Under the pieces are notes generated by a model. That model was not told where the DNA came from and did no database searches. It saw only the letters and a list, made by a program, of their open reading frames with translations. Made by a program: the position numbers and the translations under genes. DNA of 64,000 nt from an uncultured Pelagibacteraceae bacterium (GTDB taxonomy: Bacteria > Pseudomonadota > Alphaproteobacteria > Pelagibacterales > Pelagibacteraceae): positions 1 through 64,000 of the forward strand of contig CACBYG010000002.1 in assembly GCA_902543535.1 (NCBI GenBank). The letters are read 5' to 3'. This document shows positions 48,986 to 58,021 of this stretch, piece by piece; within the stretch, counting starts at the first letter, position 1, and each line of letters starts with the position of its first letter.

Positions 48986-49867
48986 ATGTTTAAAGGATCA
49001 AATGTTGCCTTAATCACCCCATTCAAAAATAATGGTCTTGATGAAGAGGCATATATAAAGTTAATCCATTTTCATATTGATAATGGTACGTCTGGGCTGG
49101 TTCCAGCTGGTACTACTGGAGAATCTCCAACCCTCAGCCATACTGAACATGAGCGAGTAATTGATTTATGTATCAAGGAGAGTAATGGAAAAATACCAGT
49201 TATCGCTGGAACTGGATCTAACTCAACTGAGGAGGCTATTTCTTTAACTTCTCACGCTGAAAAGGCAGGAGCAAATGGTGCTTTAATTGTAACACCATAT
49301 TATAACAAGCCCACTCAAGAGGGACTATATCAACATTATAAATCTATTAATGATAAATGTGGAATTCCTATTATAATTTACAATATACCAGGTAGGTCAG
49401 TAATTGACATGTCAGTTGATACAATGGCAAGACTATATGAGTTAAAAAATATTGTTGGTGTAAAAGATGCTACAGGTGATTTAGACAGAGTTGATCAACA
49501 GTTAAAGAAAATGGGTAAAGAATTTATTCAATTAACAGGAAACGATGATAATGCATTTGAATTTAATAAAAGAGGAGGCGTTGGAACAATAAGTGTAACT
49601 GCAAATATAGCCCCAAAGCTTTGCTCAGAATTTCAAAAAAATTCAACATCTAAAAATGATGAGAATCTTGCTAAAGCAAAAGAATTAGATGACATTTTAC
49701 AACCAGTACATACTGCAATGTTTGTAGAGAGCAACCCTAGTCCAGTAAAATATGCTGCCAAACTAATGAATTTGTGTGACGATGAAGTTAGATTACCATT
49801 GGTTAAAGTTACAGAAGAGACTAAAATAATTATAAAAAAAGCCATTGAGACTGCAAAACTTATTTAA
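48986..49867 (+). CDS. dapA: 4-hydroxy-tetrahydrodipicolinate synthase
   Basis: Condenses pyruvate with aspartate semialdehyde, the first step of the diaminopimelate/lysine pathway. The protein is 293 aa. Schiff-base lysine K160 lies in [10 protein letters not shown]132 in IIYNIPGRS, and the [10 protein letters not shown] motif at residues 41-50 includes the conserved T43/T44. It is the first gene of the plus-strand operon, with smpB starting at its last base. It supplies precursor for the cell wall remodelled by the divergent lytic transglycosylase. Confidence 0.98.
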   Translation: MFKGSNVALITPFKNNGLDEEAYIKLIHFHIDNGTSGLVPAGTTGESPTLSHTEHERVIDLCIKESNGKIPVIAGTGSNSTEEAISLTSHAEKAGANGALIVTPYYNKPTQEGLYQHYKSINDKCGIPIIIYNIPGRSVIDMSVDTMARLYELKNIVGVKDATGDLDRVDQQLKKMGKEFIQLTGNDDNAFEFNKRGGVGTISVTANIAPKLCSEFQKNSTSKNDENLAKAKELDDILQPVHTAMFVESNPSPVKYAAKLMNLCDDEVRLPLVKVTEETKIIIKKAIETAKLI

Positions 49868-50337
49868 TGAACAAAAAAACCAATTCTGGTTTAAAGATTA
49901 TTTGTTTAAACAGAAAAGCAAGTTTTAATTATTTTTTTGAAGATCTTTTAGAGGCAGGAATTGTTTTAAAAGGTTCTGAAATTAAGTCCATCAGAGATGG
50001 TAAAGTTAATATAGCGGATGCATATGCAGTTGAAAAAAAAGGTGAAATAGTACTTATTAATTCACATATTTCTCCATATAAACAAGCAAGCTATTCAAAT
50101 CACAATCCAACAGATGAAAGAAAACTTTTGTTAAACAAAAGAGAGATAAACAAACTTATTGGAAAAATGCAAAGAGACGGCTTTACAATTGTACCTACAA
50201 AAATGTATTTTAAAAAAGGTAAAGCTAAAATTGAACTAGCAGTTGCTAAAGGAAAAAAACAATACGATAAAAGAGCAACAAAAAAAAACAGAGATTGGAA
50301 CCGTGAAAAATCAAGATATATCAGAAAATCTAGCTAA
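49867..50337 (+). CDS. smpB: SsrA-binding protein SmpB
   Basis: Binds tmRNA and is required for trans-translation, which rescues stalled ribosomes. The protein is 156 aa. It shows [39 protein letters not shown] (about residues 16-54), [52 protein letters not shown] and the C-terminal [18 protein letters not shown] helix that mimics mRNA/codon pairing. Rescue of this kind could matter if frameshifted transcripts from long A tracts are frequent. It overlaps the next gene by 35 bp. Confidence 0.98.
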   Translation: MNKKTNSGLKIICLNRKASFNYFFEDLLEAGIVLKGSEIKSIRDGKVNIADAYAVEKKGEIVLINSHISPYKQASYSNHNPTDERKLLLNKREINKLIGKMQRDGFTIVPTKMYFKKGKAKIELAVAKGKKQYDKRATKKNRDWNREKSRYIRKSS

Positions 50338-50821
50338 AATTGTTTATTTAGGCATAGGATCAAATCTTGGTGTTAGAAGTGAAAATATTGAAAAAGCTAA
50401 ATTTCAACTAAAAGAAAATAATATAAAATTTATTTCAGTTTCACAATTCTATGAAACTCCATCTTGGCCTAATCCAAATTATCCCAAATATTTAAATATA
50501 ATATTGAAGACTGTATGCTACTATGATCCCTTAAGTTTACTTAATATTTGTAAAAAAATTGAAATTAATTTAGGAAGAATAAAGTCAAAAAAAAACTCCC
50601 CCCGTATATGTGATATCGACATTATTGATTTTCACGGAATGAAATTAAATATCAAAAGTAAGCTTAATTTACCTCATAAAAGAATGCATAAAAGAAATTT
50701 TGTTTTACTCCCTTTGTTTGAGATTGAAAAAAACTGGAAACACCCATCTAAAAAATTAGATATTAAGACCCTAATTTCGTTACTTCCTGTGGACGATATT
50801 ACATCTATTAAACAAATTTAA
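50303..50821 (+). CDS. folK: 2-amino-4-hydroxy-6-hydroxymethyldihydropteridine pyrophosphokinase
   Basis: Transfers pyrophosphate from ATP to 6-hydroxymethyl-dihydropterin in folate synthesis. I take the GTG at 50303 as start (172 aa), since an ATG at 50243 would add 20 residues read out of frame through the smpB C-terminus. The family core begins [17 protein letters not shown], then [21 protein letters not shown] and CDIDIIDF with [19 protein letters not shown]. It overlaps smpB by 35 bp. In many alphaproteobacteria this place (between smpB and rsh) also holds rpoZ, which is absent here. Confidence 0.92.
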   Translation: MKNQDISENLAKIVYLGIGSNLGVRSENIEKAKFQLKENNIKFISVSQFYETPSWPNPNYPKYLNIILKTVCYYDPLSLLNICKKIEINLGRIKSKKNSPRICDIDIIDFHGMKLNIKSKLNLPHKRMHKRNFVLLPLFEIEKNWKHPSKKLDIKTLISLLPVDDITSIKQI

Positions 50822-50840
50822 TTTAATGATATAGTAAAGA

Positions 50841-52586
50841 ATGTTGAATTCTAATGAACTTATAAATAAAGTAAAAGTGTATAACAAATTTCTTAATCAT
50901 GAGAGATTAGATAAAGCATATAACTTTGCTATTAAAGCACATAAGAATCAAAAAAGAGCATCTGGTGATCCTTATTCTGTTCATCCAATTGAGGTTGCTA
51001 ATATTCTTACTGAATTAAAATTAGATAGCGCAACTATTACTACCGGATTATTACATGATACAATTGAAGATACTGTTGCTACATATGAGACAATTAAAAA
51101 TGAATTTGGACCTGAGGTAGCAGATTTAGTAGATGGAGTTACTAAAATTTCTGTTTTTGAAAACACTGCAAGTTTTAACTCAAAAGCAGAGAACTTTAGA
51201 AAATTAATATTAGCAACTTCCAAAGATATTAGAGTTTTATTAGTTAAAATTGCTGATCGACTTCATAATATGAGAACTATCAAAGCAATAACTAAGGAGG
51301 ATAAAAGAAAAAGGATTGCCCAAGAAACAATGGAAATATATGCACCACTTGCAGATAGAATGGGAATGCATAGAATCCGTGATGAGCTTGAAGATTTATC
51401 TTTTGAAATTTTAAATAATGATGCAAGAAAATTAATTAAAAAAAGATTAGACGAAATCAAACTCGATAAGAAAAATTTATTTGAAGAACTTTCTTTTGAG
51501 TTAAGCTCTATTTTAAATGAAAATCATATCAATGCAGATATTTATGGTAGAGAAAAAACTCCATTTTCAATCTGGAGAAAAGTTCAAAAAAAAAGAGTTT
51601 CGCTAGAACAAGTAACTGACATTATTGGGTTTAGAGTAATTTTAAAAAATATTGATGACTGTTATAAAACTTTGGGAATATTTCATAAAAAATGGAATTG
51701 TATTCCTGGAAAGTTTAAAGACTATATATCTTCTCCTAAAATTAACGGTTATGAGTCTATTCATACTTCAGTAATTGGTTCAAACAAGAAACCAATTGAA
51801 ATACAAATAAGAACAGGTGAAATGCATGAATTTGCAGAAAGAGGTATAGCATCACATTGGAAATATAAATCTTCAGAAAAGTTTAATTCATTAAGCTGGA
51901 AAGAATATGATTGGTTAAAAGATTTAGTTGAAATTATAGAAAAAAATGAAAATCCAGAGCATTCATATGAATACACAAAACTTCAGATGTTTCAGGAAAA
52001 TGTTTTTTGTTTTACACCTAAAGGTTCAGTAATAAAATTACCTAAAGAGGCTACTGCTATTGATTTTGCATACGCTGTACACACAAAAATCGGTAACTCT
52101 GCAACAGGATGTGAAATAAATGGGAACAAAAGTGACTTGCAAACAATTCTACACAACGGTGATCGTGTAAATATCATCACTTCAAAAAATAATTCTCCAT
52201 CACTTCACTGGATACCTACCACTAAAACTGGAAAAGCAAGAGCTGCTATAAGACGTTACTGGCACGATAAAGGTGAGCAAAAAGAGGAAAGAATAAAAAA
52301 ATACAATACAACACTATGGATGTCACTGCCTGATAAACCTGGTCAACTTGGTGATATCAGTTCATTAATTGGAAGTCATAAATTAAATATCTCTAGTTTA
52401 GAGATGGTAGGCAAAAACCCAAATTATATTAATTTTAAATTTAAATTAATCATAAGAAACCTTAAAAATTTCACAAATTTTATTGCAGTGCTAAAACAAA
52501 AAGGTATAAAATTTAAGTTAATTAGACACGAAGAAAAAAGAAATGCTTTCACACAAAAAATCCTTAAATATTTTAAAAAAAACTAA
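50841..52586 (+). CDS. rsh: (p)ppGpp synthetase/hydrolase, short Rsh (SpoT/RelA)
   Basis: Makes and degrades the alarmone (p)ppGpp. The protein is 581 aa against about 700-750 for typical Rsh. The HD hydrolase domain is intact (H48, and HDTIED at residues 72-77), so is the synthetase (GREKTPFSIWRKVQKKR, DIIGFRVIL and FKDYISSPKINGYESIHTSV near 293-312). A TGS domain follows (about 388-448) and an ACT-like end begins near 490 (MSLPDKPGQLGDISSLIG). Only about 42 residues separate TGS from ACT, so the helical and zinc-finger (ZFD/CC) parts are mostly missing. Both activities are predicted; ribosome sensing may differ. It overlaps pyrE by 44 bp. Confidence 0.95.
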   Translation: MLNSNELINKVKVYNKFLNHERLDKAYNFAIKAHKNQKRASGDPYSVHPIEVANILTELKLDSATITTGLLHDTIEDTVATYETIKNEFGPEVADLVDGVTKISVFENTASFNSKAENFRKLILATSKDIRVLLVKIADRLHNMRTIKAITKEDKRKRIAQETMEIYAPLADRMGMHRIRDELEDLSFEILNNDARKLIKKRLDEIKLDKKNLFEELSFELSSILNENHINADIYGREKTPFSIWRKVQKKRVSLEQVTDIIGFRVILKNIDDCYKTLGIFHKKWNCIPGKFKDYISSPKINGYESIHTSVIGSNKKPIEIQIRTGEMHEFAERGIASHWKYKSSEKFNSLSWKEYDWLKDLVEIIEKNENPEHSYEYTKLQMFQENVFCFTPKGSVIKLPKEATAIDFAYAVHTKIGNSATGCEINGNKSDLQTILHNGDRVNIITSKNNSPSLHWIPTTKTGKARAAIRRYWHDKGEQKEERIKKYNTTLWMSLPDKPGQLGDISSLIGSHKLNISSLEMVGKNPNYINFKFKLIIRNLKNFTNFIAVLKQKGIKFKLIRHEEKRNAFTQKILKYFKKN

Positions 52587-53130
52587 TGCATTATTGGAAG
52601 GTCACTTCATTTTATCATCAGGATTGCATTCATCAAAATACATTCAATGTGCAAAACTTTTAAGTTTTCCAAATTTAGCTGAAAAAATTTGTAAATCTCT
52701 AGCAAGCAAAATCAAAAAAAATTATAAAAAAATCGATCTAATTCTTGCTCCAGCTATGGGTGGAATAATTATAGGTTACGAAATTGGCAGACTGCTTAAA
52801 AAGGAAACAATTTTTTGTGAGAGAGTTAAAGGAAAATTTACACTTAGAAGAGGTTTTAATATTAAGAAAGGCGCTAGAGTCCTTGTTATTGAAGATGTTA
52901 TTACAACAGGAAAATCAAGCTTAGAATGTGTTCAATTAATAAAGAAATCAAAAGCTAAATTATTAGGATTTGCATCTATCATAGATAGATCATCTAAAAA
53001 ATCTTTAAAAATAAAAACTAAAATTGTCTCTCATTTAAAAATAGATGTGCCTGTATATAGTCAAAAAAAATTACCTGAAACACTTAAATCTGTACCGATA
53101 ACAACTCCAGGAAGTAGATTTATTAAGTGA
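52543..53130 (+). CDS. pyrE: Orotate phosphoribosyltransferase
   Basis: Adds PRPP-derived ribose phosphate to orotate, forming OMP in pyrimidine synthesis. The protein is 195 aa. It shows LLEGHFILSSGLHSSKYIQCAKLL (about residues 16-39), LAPAMGGIIIGYEIGRLL, and the PRPP-binding loop RVLVIEDVITTGKSSLECVQLI (about 106-127). The ATG lies inside rsh (44-bp overlap). The stop overlaps the GTG start of pdxJ. pyrB and its dihydroorotase-like partner are 20 kb away in the same window. Confidence 0.96.
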   Translation: MLSHKKSLNILKKTNALLEGHFILSSGLHSSKYIQCAKLLSFPNLAEKICKSLASKIKKNYKKIDLILAPAMGGIIIGYEIGRLLKKETIFCERVKGKFTLRRGFNIKKGARVLVIEDVITTGKSSLECVQLIKKSKAKLLGFASIIDRSSKKSLKIKTKIVSHLKIDVPVYSQKKLPETLKSVPITTPGSRFIK

Positions 53131-53843
53131 AAAGATTAGGTGTAAATATTGATCACGTTGCAACATTAAGAAATGCAAGGGGTGAAAAACATCCAGACCC
53201 AATCAGTGCTGCATTACATGTAGTAAAGTGTGGAGCAGACTCTGTAACAATACATCTAAGAGAGGATAGAAGACACATTAATGACATAGATGCAAAAAGT
53301 ATATGTAATTTGAAAAATGTTTTAGTTAATCTCGAGGTTTCAATGAATGATAGCATTATATCTAATGCTCTAAGAATTAAACCAAATTATATCTGTATAG
53401 TACCAGAAAATAGAAAAGAAATTACAACAGAGGGAGGTTTAAATTTAAAAAAAAATTTTAATAAATTAAAAAAAATAATTTTTAAATTCAAAAAAGCTAA
53501 AATAAGAACTAGTTTATTTATTAATCCCTCTTTAAAAGATATTAAACTTTCAAAATCACTTGGAGTTGATTGTATTGAAATCCATACAGGAAATTTATCA
53601 AATAAGATTAAATTAAAAAAAAAACATAACAAAGAACTTCAAAGAATAAAAAATAGTTCTAAGCTTGCATATTCCTTGGGTATAGAAGTTCATGCGGGGC
53701 ATGGTTTGGATTATAAAACCACTAAATTACTTTCAAAAATAAAGGAAATTCATGAATATAATATTGGTCATTTCATAATAGGGGAGTCAGTATTTCATGG
53801 TTTGTTGAAAGTAATTAAAAATTTTAAAAAATTGTTGAAATAA
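53127..53843 (+). CDS. pdxJ: Pyridoxine 5'-phosphate synthase
   Basis: Condenses 1-deoxy-D-xylulose 5-phosphate with 3-amino-2-oxopropyl phosphate to give pyridoxine 5'-phosphate. The protein is 238 aa from a GTG start that overlaps the pyrE stop (GTGA); the family N-terminus KRLGVNIDHVATLRNARG fixes it. Also visible are HLREDRRHINDIDA, NLEVSM, CIVPENRKEITTEGGLN and VHAGHGLDYKT ... NIGHFIIGESVFHGL. A9-A10 tracts in the middle (around 53450 and 53615) are in frame. pdxA is not nearby. Confidence 0.96.
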   Translation: MKRLGVNIDHVATLRNARGEKHPDPISAALHVVKCGADSVTIHLREDRRHINDIDAKSICNLKNVLVNLEVSMNDSIISNALRIKPNYICIVPENRKEITTEGGLNLKKNFNKLKKIIFKFKKAKIRTSLFINPSLKDIKLSKSLGVDCIEIHTGNLSNKIKLKKKHNKELQRIKNSSKLAYSLGIEVHAGHGLDYKTTKLLSKIKEIHEYNIGHFIIGESVFHGLLKVIKNFKKLLK

Positions 53844-53844
53844 T

Positions 53845-54231
53845 ATGAAAATTCTTGGTATTGGTGTCGACATCATTGATAACAAAAGGATCAAGGAATC
53901 CATTAAGAACAATAAATTTAAAAGAAGAATTTATAGTAGTAATGAACTTAAATTATCAAAAAAAACCAAAAATAAAGTAGCTTTTTTTTCTAAGAGATTT
54001 GCAGCTAAAGAAGCTTTTTCTAAAGCATTAGGGACTGGATTTTCTTCCAATTTAAGCTTTAAAGACATTGAAATCACAAATGATAAAAAAGGTATGCCTA
54101 AATATGTTGATAATAAAAAAATTATAAAAATTGTGCAAAAAAAATATAAAATTAAAAAGTTTAATTCTTTTCTGTCAATTTCAGATGAAAAAGATTATTC
54201 AACAGCCTTTGCAATTATTCAATCCATATGA
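53845..54231 (+). CDS. acpS: Holo-[acyl-carrier-protein] synthase
   Basis: Transfers 4'-phosphopantetheine from CoA to acyl-carrier protein. The protein is 128 aa. It shows ILGIGVDIIDNKRIKESI (Mg-binding Asp at residue 8), and FSKRFAAKEAFSKALGTG (about residues 48-65) with the conserved Lys-Glu. The end reads SFLSISDEKDYSTAFAII. It follows pdxJ by 1 bp and overlaps lepB by 4 bp, in the alphaproteobacterial pdxJ-acpS-lepB-rnc order. Confidence 0.95.
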   Translation: MKILGIGVDIIDNKRIKESIKNNKFKRRIYSSNELKLSKKTKNKVAFFSKRFAAKEAFSKALGTGFSSNLSFKDIEITNDKKGMPKYVDNKKIIKIVQKKYKIKKFNSFLSISDEKDYSTAFAIIQSI

Positions 54232-54965
54232 AGCTAGATAAAAATTTTTTTTCTGAAAATATAAAAACTTTATTTTATGCTTTAATAATTGCTATAGTAA
54301 TAAGATCTCTTTTAATTCAACCATTTTATATTCCTTCATCATCGATGGAGCCAACATTGTTGGTAGGTGATAGGTTGTTTGTTACAAAATATTCCTACGG
54401 TTATAGTAAGCATTCTTTTCCTTTTAGTCCTCCAATACTCAGCAAAAGAGTAATGTTCAATAGTCCAAAACGTGGAGATGTAGTTGTATTTAAAACACCA
54501 GCAGATAATAGAACAGATTATATAAAAAGACTTATAGGTCTACCAGGTGATAAGATTCAATTTATAGATTCTAATCTTTATTTAAATAACAGTGAAATAT
54601 TAAAATCAAAAACTCTTAGCAAAAGTAATATTTATTGTGGAAGTGAAATTATTGATGTTTTTAAATTTGAGGAAAAATTACCGAATGGAAAAAAATTTCA
54701 CACTGTCTACTTAAAAGAATACACTTACCAGAATTCAGATATCTTTACTGTTCCTGATGACCATTATTTTTTTTTAGGTGACAATAGAGATTGCTCTAAA
54801 GACAGCAGATATCTAACAAGTGTGGGTTATGTTCATAAAGACAATCTAGTTGGTAAAGCCCAATTTATTTTTTTTTCATCTGATAGAAAGATGGGTAGTA
54901 TTTTTGAATTTTGGAAATGGCATAAATCAATTAGATTTAATAGAACATTTGATAAAATAAATTGA
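54228..54965 (+). CDS. lepB: Signal peptidase I
   Basis: Removes signal peptides from exported proteins at the periplasmic face of the inner membrane. The protein is 245 aa with one N-terminal membrane segment (about residues 13-30). Catalytic serine S39 lies in IPSSSMEPTLLVGDRLFV and the general-base lysine K100 in DYIKRLIGLPGD; the C-terminal box DDHYFFLGDNRDCSKDSRY is intact. Overlaps acpS by 4 bp and rnc by 1 bp. Substrates in this window include the small protein at 27060-27332 and the lytic transglycosylase. Confidence 0.97.
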   Translation: MKLDKNFFSENIKTLFYALIIAIVIRSLLIQPFYIPSSSMEPTLLVGDRLFVTKYSYGYSKHSFPFSPPILSKRVMFNSPKRGDVVVFKTPADNRTDYIKRLIGLPGDKIQFIDSNLYLNNSEILKSKTLSKSNIYCGSEIIDVFKFEEKLPNGKKFHTVYLKEYTYQNSDIFTVPDDHYFFLGDNRDCSKDSRYLTSVGYVHKDNLVGKAQFIFFSSDRKMGSIFEFWKWHKSIRFNRTFDKIN

Positions 54966-55627
54966 TGAAAATAAACTATCAAAAATTAGAAAAAAAACTA
55001 AACATAAAATTTAAAAATAATAATTTTTTAATTCAATCATTAACCCACAAAAGTTTTAACCCAAATGAAAATAATGAAAAGATTGAATTTTTAGGAGATA
55101 GAGTGCTTGGGCTGGTTATTGCTCAAAAACTTTTAAAAATCTATCCTAATGAAAAAGAGGGAGTACTTGATAAAAAATTTGCATCATTAGTAAATAAAAA
55201 AACATGTTTGGAAGTTGGAAAAGCACTTGAATTAGAAAAATATATAAAAACTTTCAACCCTAAAAATAAAATTATCAAAATTGAAGACAAAATTATTTCA
55301 GATAGTTGCGAGGCATTAATGGGAGCTATTTATTTAGACAAAGGATTAAATGTAGCTGAAAAAGTTATCTTAAAACTGTGGGTTAGTCATATTGAAAAAA
55401 GTGTAGTTACTCAAATTGATGCAAAAACTAAACTTCAAGAATTAACTTTAAAAAAATTTAAAAAATTACCAACCTATAAAATAATTTCTAATACAGGCCC
55501 ACGTCATAAACCTATTTTTAAAGTGGGTGTTAAGCTTCCTAACACGAAATTTTTTATATCATCAGGTAAATCGAAAAAAGATGCTGAGCAAAATGCTGCT
55601 ATCGAATGTCTAAAAAATATGAATTGA
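54965..55627 (+). CDS. rnc: Ribonuclease III
   Basis: Cleaves double-stranded RNA, including pre-rRNA. From ATG 54965 it is 220 aa (a TTG three bases earlier is possible). The catalytic signature is NEKIEFLGDRVLGLVIAQ (about residues 38-55), with later SDSCEALMGAIYLDKG. The dsRNA-binding domain contains DAKTKLQELTLKKF and GKSKKDAEQNAAIECL. The start overlaps the lepB stop (TGATG). era, which usually follows rnc in alphaproteobacteria, is absent; recO starts 7 bp later. Confidence 0.97.
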   Translation: MKINYQKLEKKLNIKFKNNNFLIQSLTHKSFNPNENNEKIEFLGDRVLGLVIAQKLLKIYPNEKEGVLDKKFASLVNKKTCLEVGKALELEKYIKTFNPKNKIIKIEDKIISDSCEALMGAIYLDKGLNVAEKVILKLWVSHIEKSVVTQIDAKTKLQELTLKKFKKLPTYKIISNTGPRHKPIFKVGVKLPNTKFFISSGKSKKDAEQNAAIECLKNMN

Positions 55628-55634
55628 AAAAAAT

Positions 55635-56315
55635 ATGAATTGGATTGATCAAGGTTTTTTAGTTAGCAAAACAAGGTATAGTGAAAACTCTATAATTGCT
55701 GAATTATATACTTTGGATAGAGGTAAAGTTTCAGGCGTTATTTTTGGAGGAACATCTAAAAAAATTAAAAATTATCTTCAAGTGGGAAATAAACTTCATG
55801 TTAATTACAACTCAAAAAACGATAATAGAATGGGTTATTTTAAAATTGAAATCTTAAATGCTTATAGCCCATTTTATTTTGATCATAAGCAAAAGCTTTC
55901 TTGCATTACTTCAGCAATGAACTTAATTAAAATATTAACAGCTGAAGCACAGACAAATAAAAAAGTTTACTCTCTAATCGAAAACCTTTTTAATTTATTA
56001 AATGATCAAAACTGGCTTAAAAAATATATTTTTTGGGAATTAGAGTTGCTAAAATTACTAGGTTATGATCTTGAGCTAGAAAATTTGGTAGAAAAAAATT
56101 TAGAAGATAACAAAACTGTTTATTTCGCAACCTCTTATGCTGAAAAGAAATATGTCCCTAACTTTCTTATAGAAAAGGATTTAGAGGTAACCGACATAAA
56201 TATCTTATTAAGTGGATTGAAATTGGTTGGAGATTATTTAGATAAAACAATCCTGAAGCCAAACAATTTAAATTATCCTAATAGTAGAGTAATTTTTTTA
56301 AATTCTTTGAAATAG
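55635..56315 (+). CDS. recO: DNA repair protein RecO
   Basis: Helps load RecA on SSB-coated DNA in the RecFOR pathway. The protein is 226 aa. The N-terminal OB fold starts DQGFLVSKTRYSENSIIAELYTLDRGKVSGVIFGG (about residues 4-38). The helical C-terminal half has YIFWELELLKLLGYDLEL; the zinc-finger cysteines seen in some RecO proteins are absent. Its stop codon directly abuts the stop of convergent hemB, with no intervening base. Confidence 0.92.
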   Translation: MNWIDQGFLVSKTRYSENSIIAELYTLDRGKVSGVIFGGTSKKIKNYLQVGNKLHVNYNSKNDNRMGYFKIEILNAYSPFYFDHKQKLSCITSAMNLIKILTAEAQTNKKVYSLIENLFNLLNDQNWLKKYIFWELELLKLLGYDLELENLVEKNLEDNKTVYFATSYAEKKYVPNFLIEKDLEVTDINILLSGLKLVGDYLDKTILKPNNLNYPNSRVIFLNSLK

Positions 56316-57311
56316 TTATTCTAAAATTTTGTCTATTCTATCAGCATAATATGAAACAATAGCATTTGCTCCTGCACGTTTAAAAGAAACTAAACTTTCA
56401 TAAACTGCATTTTTTTGTATTAGTTTTTTATTAATAGCAGTTTCCAAAAGACTATATTCTCCAGAAACTTGGTATGCTAAAACTGGAATTTTAAAGGTTT
56501 CTTTTACTGATTTAATTATGTCTAAATATGGCATCCCTGGTTTAACCATAACCATATCTGCACCTTCCTTTATATCCAAAGCAACTTCCCGCATAGCCTC
56601 ATTACTATTTCTAAAGTCCATTTGATAAGTTTTTTTATCTCCTTTAAGTGAGCTTTTAGAACCAACAGCATCTCTGAAGGGTCCATAAAAACTTGAAGCA
56701 TACTTTGCTGCATAGGATAAAATTTGTGTGTTTTTAAAATTAGAATTATCAAGTGCTTTTCTTATTTGTCCTATTCTTCCATCCATCATGTCTGAAGGTG
56801 CAAGAACATCACATCCCATTGCAGCCTGTAATAGAGATTGATTTATTAGCACTTCAATCGTTTCATCATTAATTATTTGATTAGACTTTATTAATCCATC
56901 ATGACCATGTGATGTATAAGGATCTAGTGCAACATCACACATAATTCCAATTTGGTTTTTATATCTTTTTTTGATTTCTAGTATGGCTCTACAAACTAAA
57001 TTATTTTCATTTAATGATTCAGTACCTAAATCATTTTTTAAAGTATTTTTCGTTTTAGGAAAAAGAGCAACCATCGGAATACCTTTTTTAATTGCTTTAT
57101 CTACTATTTGAGAAACTCTATTTATTGTGTATCTAAAAACACCTGGCATTGTGGATATTGATTCTTTTTTATTTGATCCATCTATTAAGAAAATTGGTAA
57201 TATAAAATCATTTGGACTCAGTGTGTTTTCTTGAACTAACCTTCTAGTCCACGAATCCTTTCTATTTCTTCTCAATCTTAAATTTGGATATTTTCCTGTA
57301 ATCATGTTCAA
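56316..57311 (-). CDS. hemB: Delta-aminolevulinic acid dehydratase (porphobilinogen synthase)
   Basis: Condenses two 5-aminolevulinates to porphobilinogen in heme synthesis. The protein is 331 aa (an ATG two codons inside is also possible). The active-site lysines are K203 (YAAKYASSFYGPFRDA) and K257 (MVMVKPGMPYLD). The metal-site region reads CDVALDPYTSHGHDG (residues 125-139), with Asp in place of the Cys cluster, so it is of the magnesium rather than the zinc type. It is a single gene on the minus strand, divergent from the oxygenase-like gene over 67 bp. Confidence 0.96.
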   Translation of the reverse strand: MNMITGKYPNLRLRRNRKDSWTRRLVQENTLSPNDFILPIFLIDGSNKKESISTMPGVFRYTINRVSQIVDKAIKKGIPMVALFPKTKNTLKNDLGTESLNENNLVCRAILEIKKRYKNQIGIMCDVALDPYTSHGHDGLIKSNQIINDETIEVLINQSLLQAAMGCDVLAPSDMMDGRIGQIRKALDNSNFKNTQILSYAAKYASSFYGPFRDAVGSKSSLKGDKKTYQMDFRNSNEAMREVALDIKEGADMVMVKPGMPYLDIIKSVKETFKIPVLAYQVSGEYSLLETAINKKLIQKNAVYESLVSFKRAGANAIVSYYADRIDKILE

Positions 57312-57378
57312 ATATACTTTATTAATGCGACAAAAGTATTATACAAATAAATAAAATTATAAGTAAAACACAATTTCG

Positions 57379-58020
57379 ATGACTATAGATAACACAAAAA
57401 TTGTAGACCTGAATATAAAAAAAGAAGAAAGAATTTTAGATTTCAGTGATTTTCAAAAACAGAACATAAAATTTGACATAGATAAGTTGCAAGAAGCATA
57501 TAATCAAATTGTAAATATTAAAAAATTTGATGATGGTGGCGGTGTAACTCACTTTGGTGCCATTTCACTAACTCAAATCCCTGGTGATCCAGATTCAATA
57601 AAAGGCAGCAAGGCTAGAGGAGTTTACTGGACCAAGCCTGATAAAACTGGAAAAGAAGTTTCAAGAGACATTAAGGTTGATGAGTCGCAATATTCTGAAT
57701 TTATTAAAGATTATGAAAACACATATTTTAAGGAAGTGTATGATGTGCTTTCTTCAAAATATAAATTGGGTAGAATAAGAATTCTTTTAAAAGAGCCAAG
57801 ATCTACTTTGAGTTGGCATAGAGATCCTGAGCCAAGACTTCATATACCAATTATTACTAACCCAGGTTGTTTAATGGTAATAGATAATGTTGCGAAACAT
57901 TTGCCCGCAGATGGTTCTGTATGGGTTACAAATAATACTAAATATCACAATGCATTTAATGGAGGTGAAGAAAATAGAATTCACCTTGTAGCTTGTGTTC
58001 TTGATTATAAATTTAATTAG
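57379..58020 (+). CDS. 2-oxoglutarate/Fe(II) oxygenase-like protein (aspartyl/asparaginyl hydroxylase type)
   Basis: I do not recognise a named gene. The 213-aa protein has the features of a cupin-fold 2OG-Fe(II) oxygenase. LSWHRDPEPRLHIPI gives a possible metal pair H147 and D149. TKYHNAFNGGEENRIHLVACVLD gives the third ligand H190 and the 2-oxoglutarate-binding R200, ten residues later. GRIRILLKEPRSTLSWH precedes the first ligand, as in Asp/Asn beta-hydroxylase-like proteins. The N-terminal 50 residues are charged and have no signal peptide, so it is likely cytoplasmic. The substrate is unknown. rpiB follows after one base. Confidence 0.72.
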   Translation: MTIDNTKIVDLNIKKEERILDFSDFQKQNIKFDIDKLQEAYNQIVNIKKFDDGGGVTHFGAISLTQIPGDPDSIKGSKARGVYWTKPDKTGKEVSRDIKVDESQYSEFIKDYENTYFKEVYDVLSSKYKLGRIRILLKEPRSTLSWHRDPEPRLHIPIITNPGCLMVIDNVAKHLPADGSVWVTNNTKYHNAFNGGEENRIHLVACVLDYKFN

Positions 58021-58021
58021 T

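Noticed and set aside
57314-57339. Inverted repeat ATACTTT/AAAGTAT between hemB and the oxygenase-like gene
   Set aside because: Arms of seven AT-rich bases with a 12-base loop are expected by chance in such DNA; no further support.
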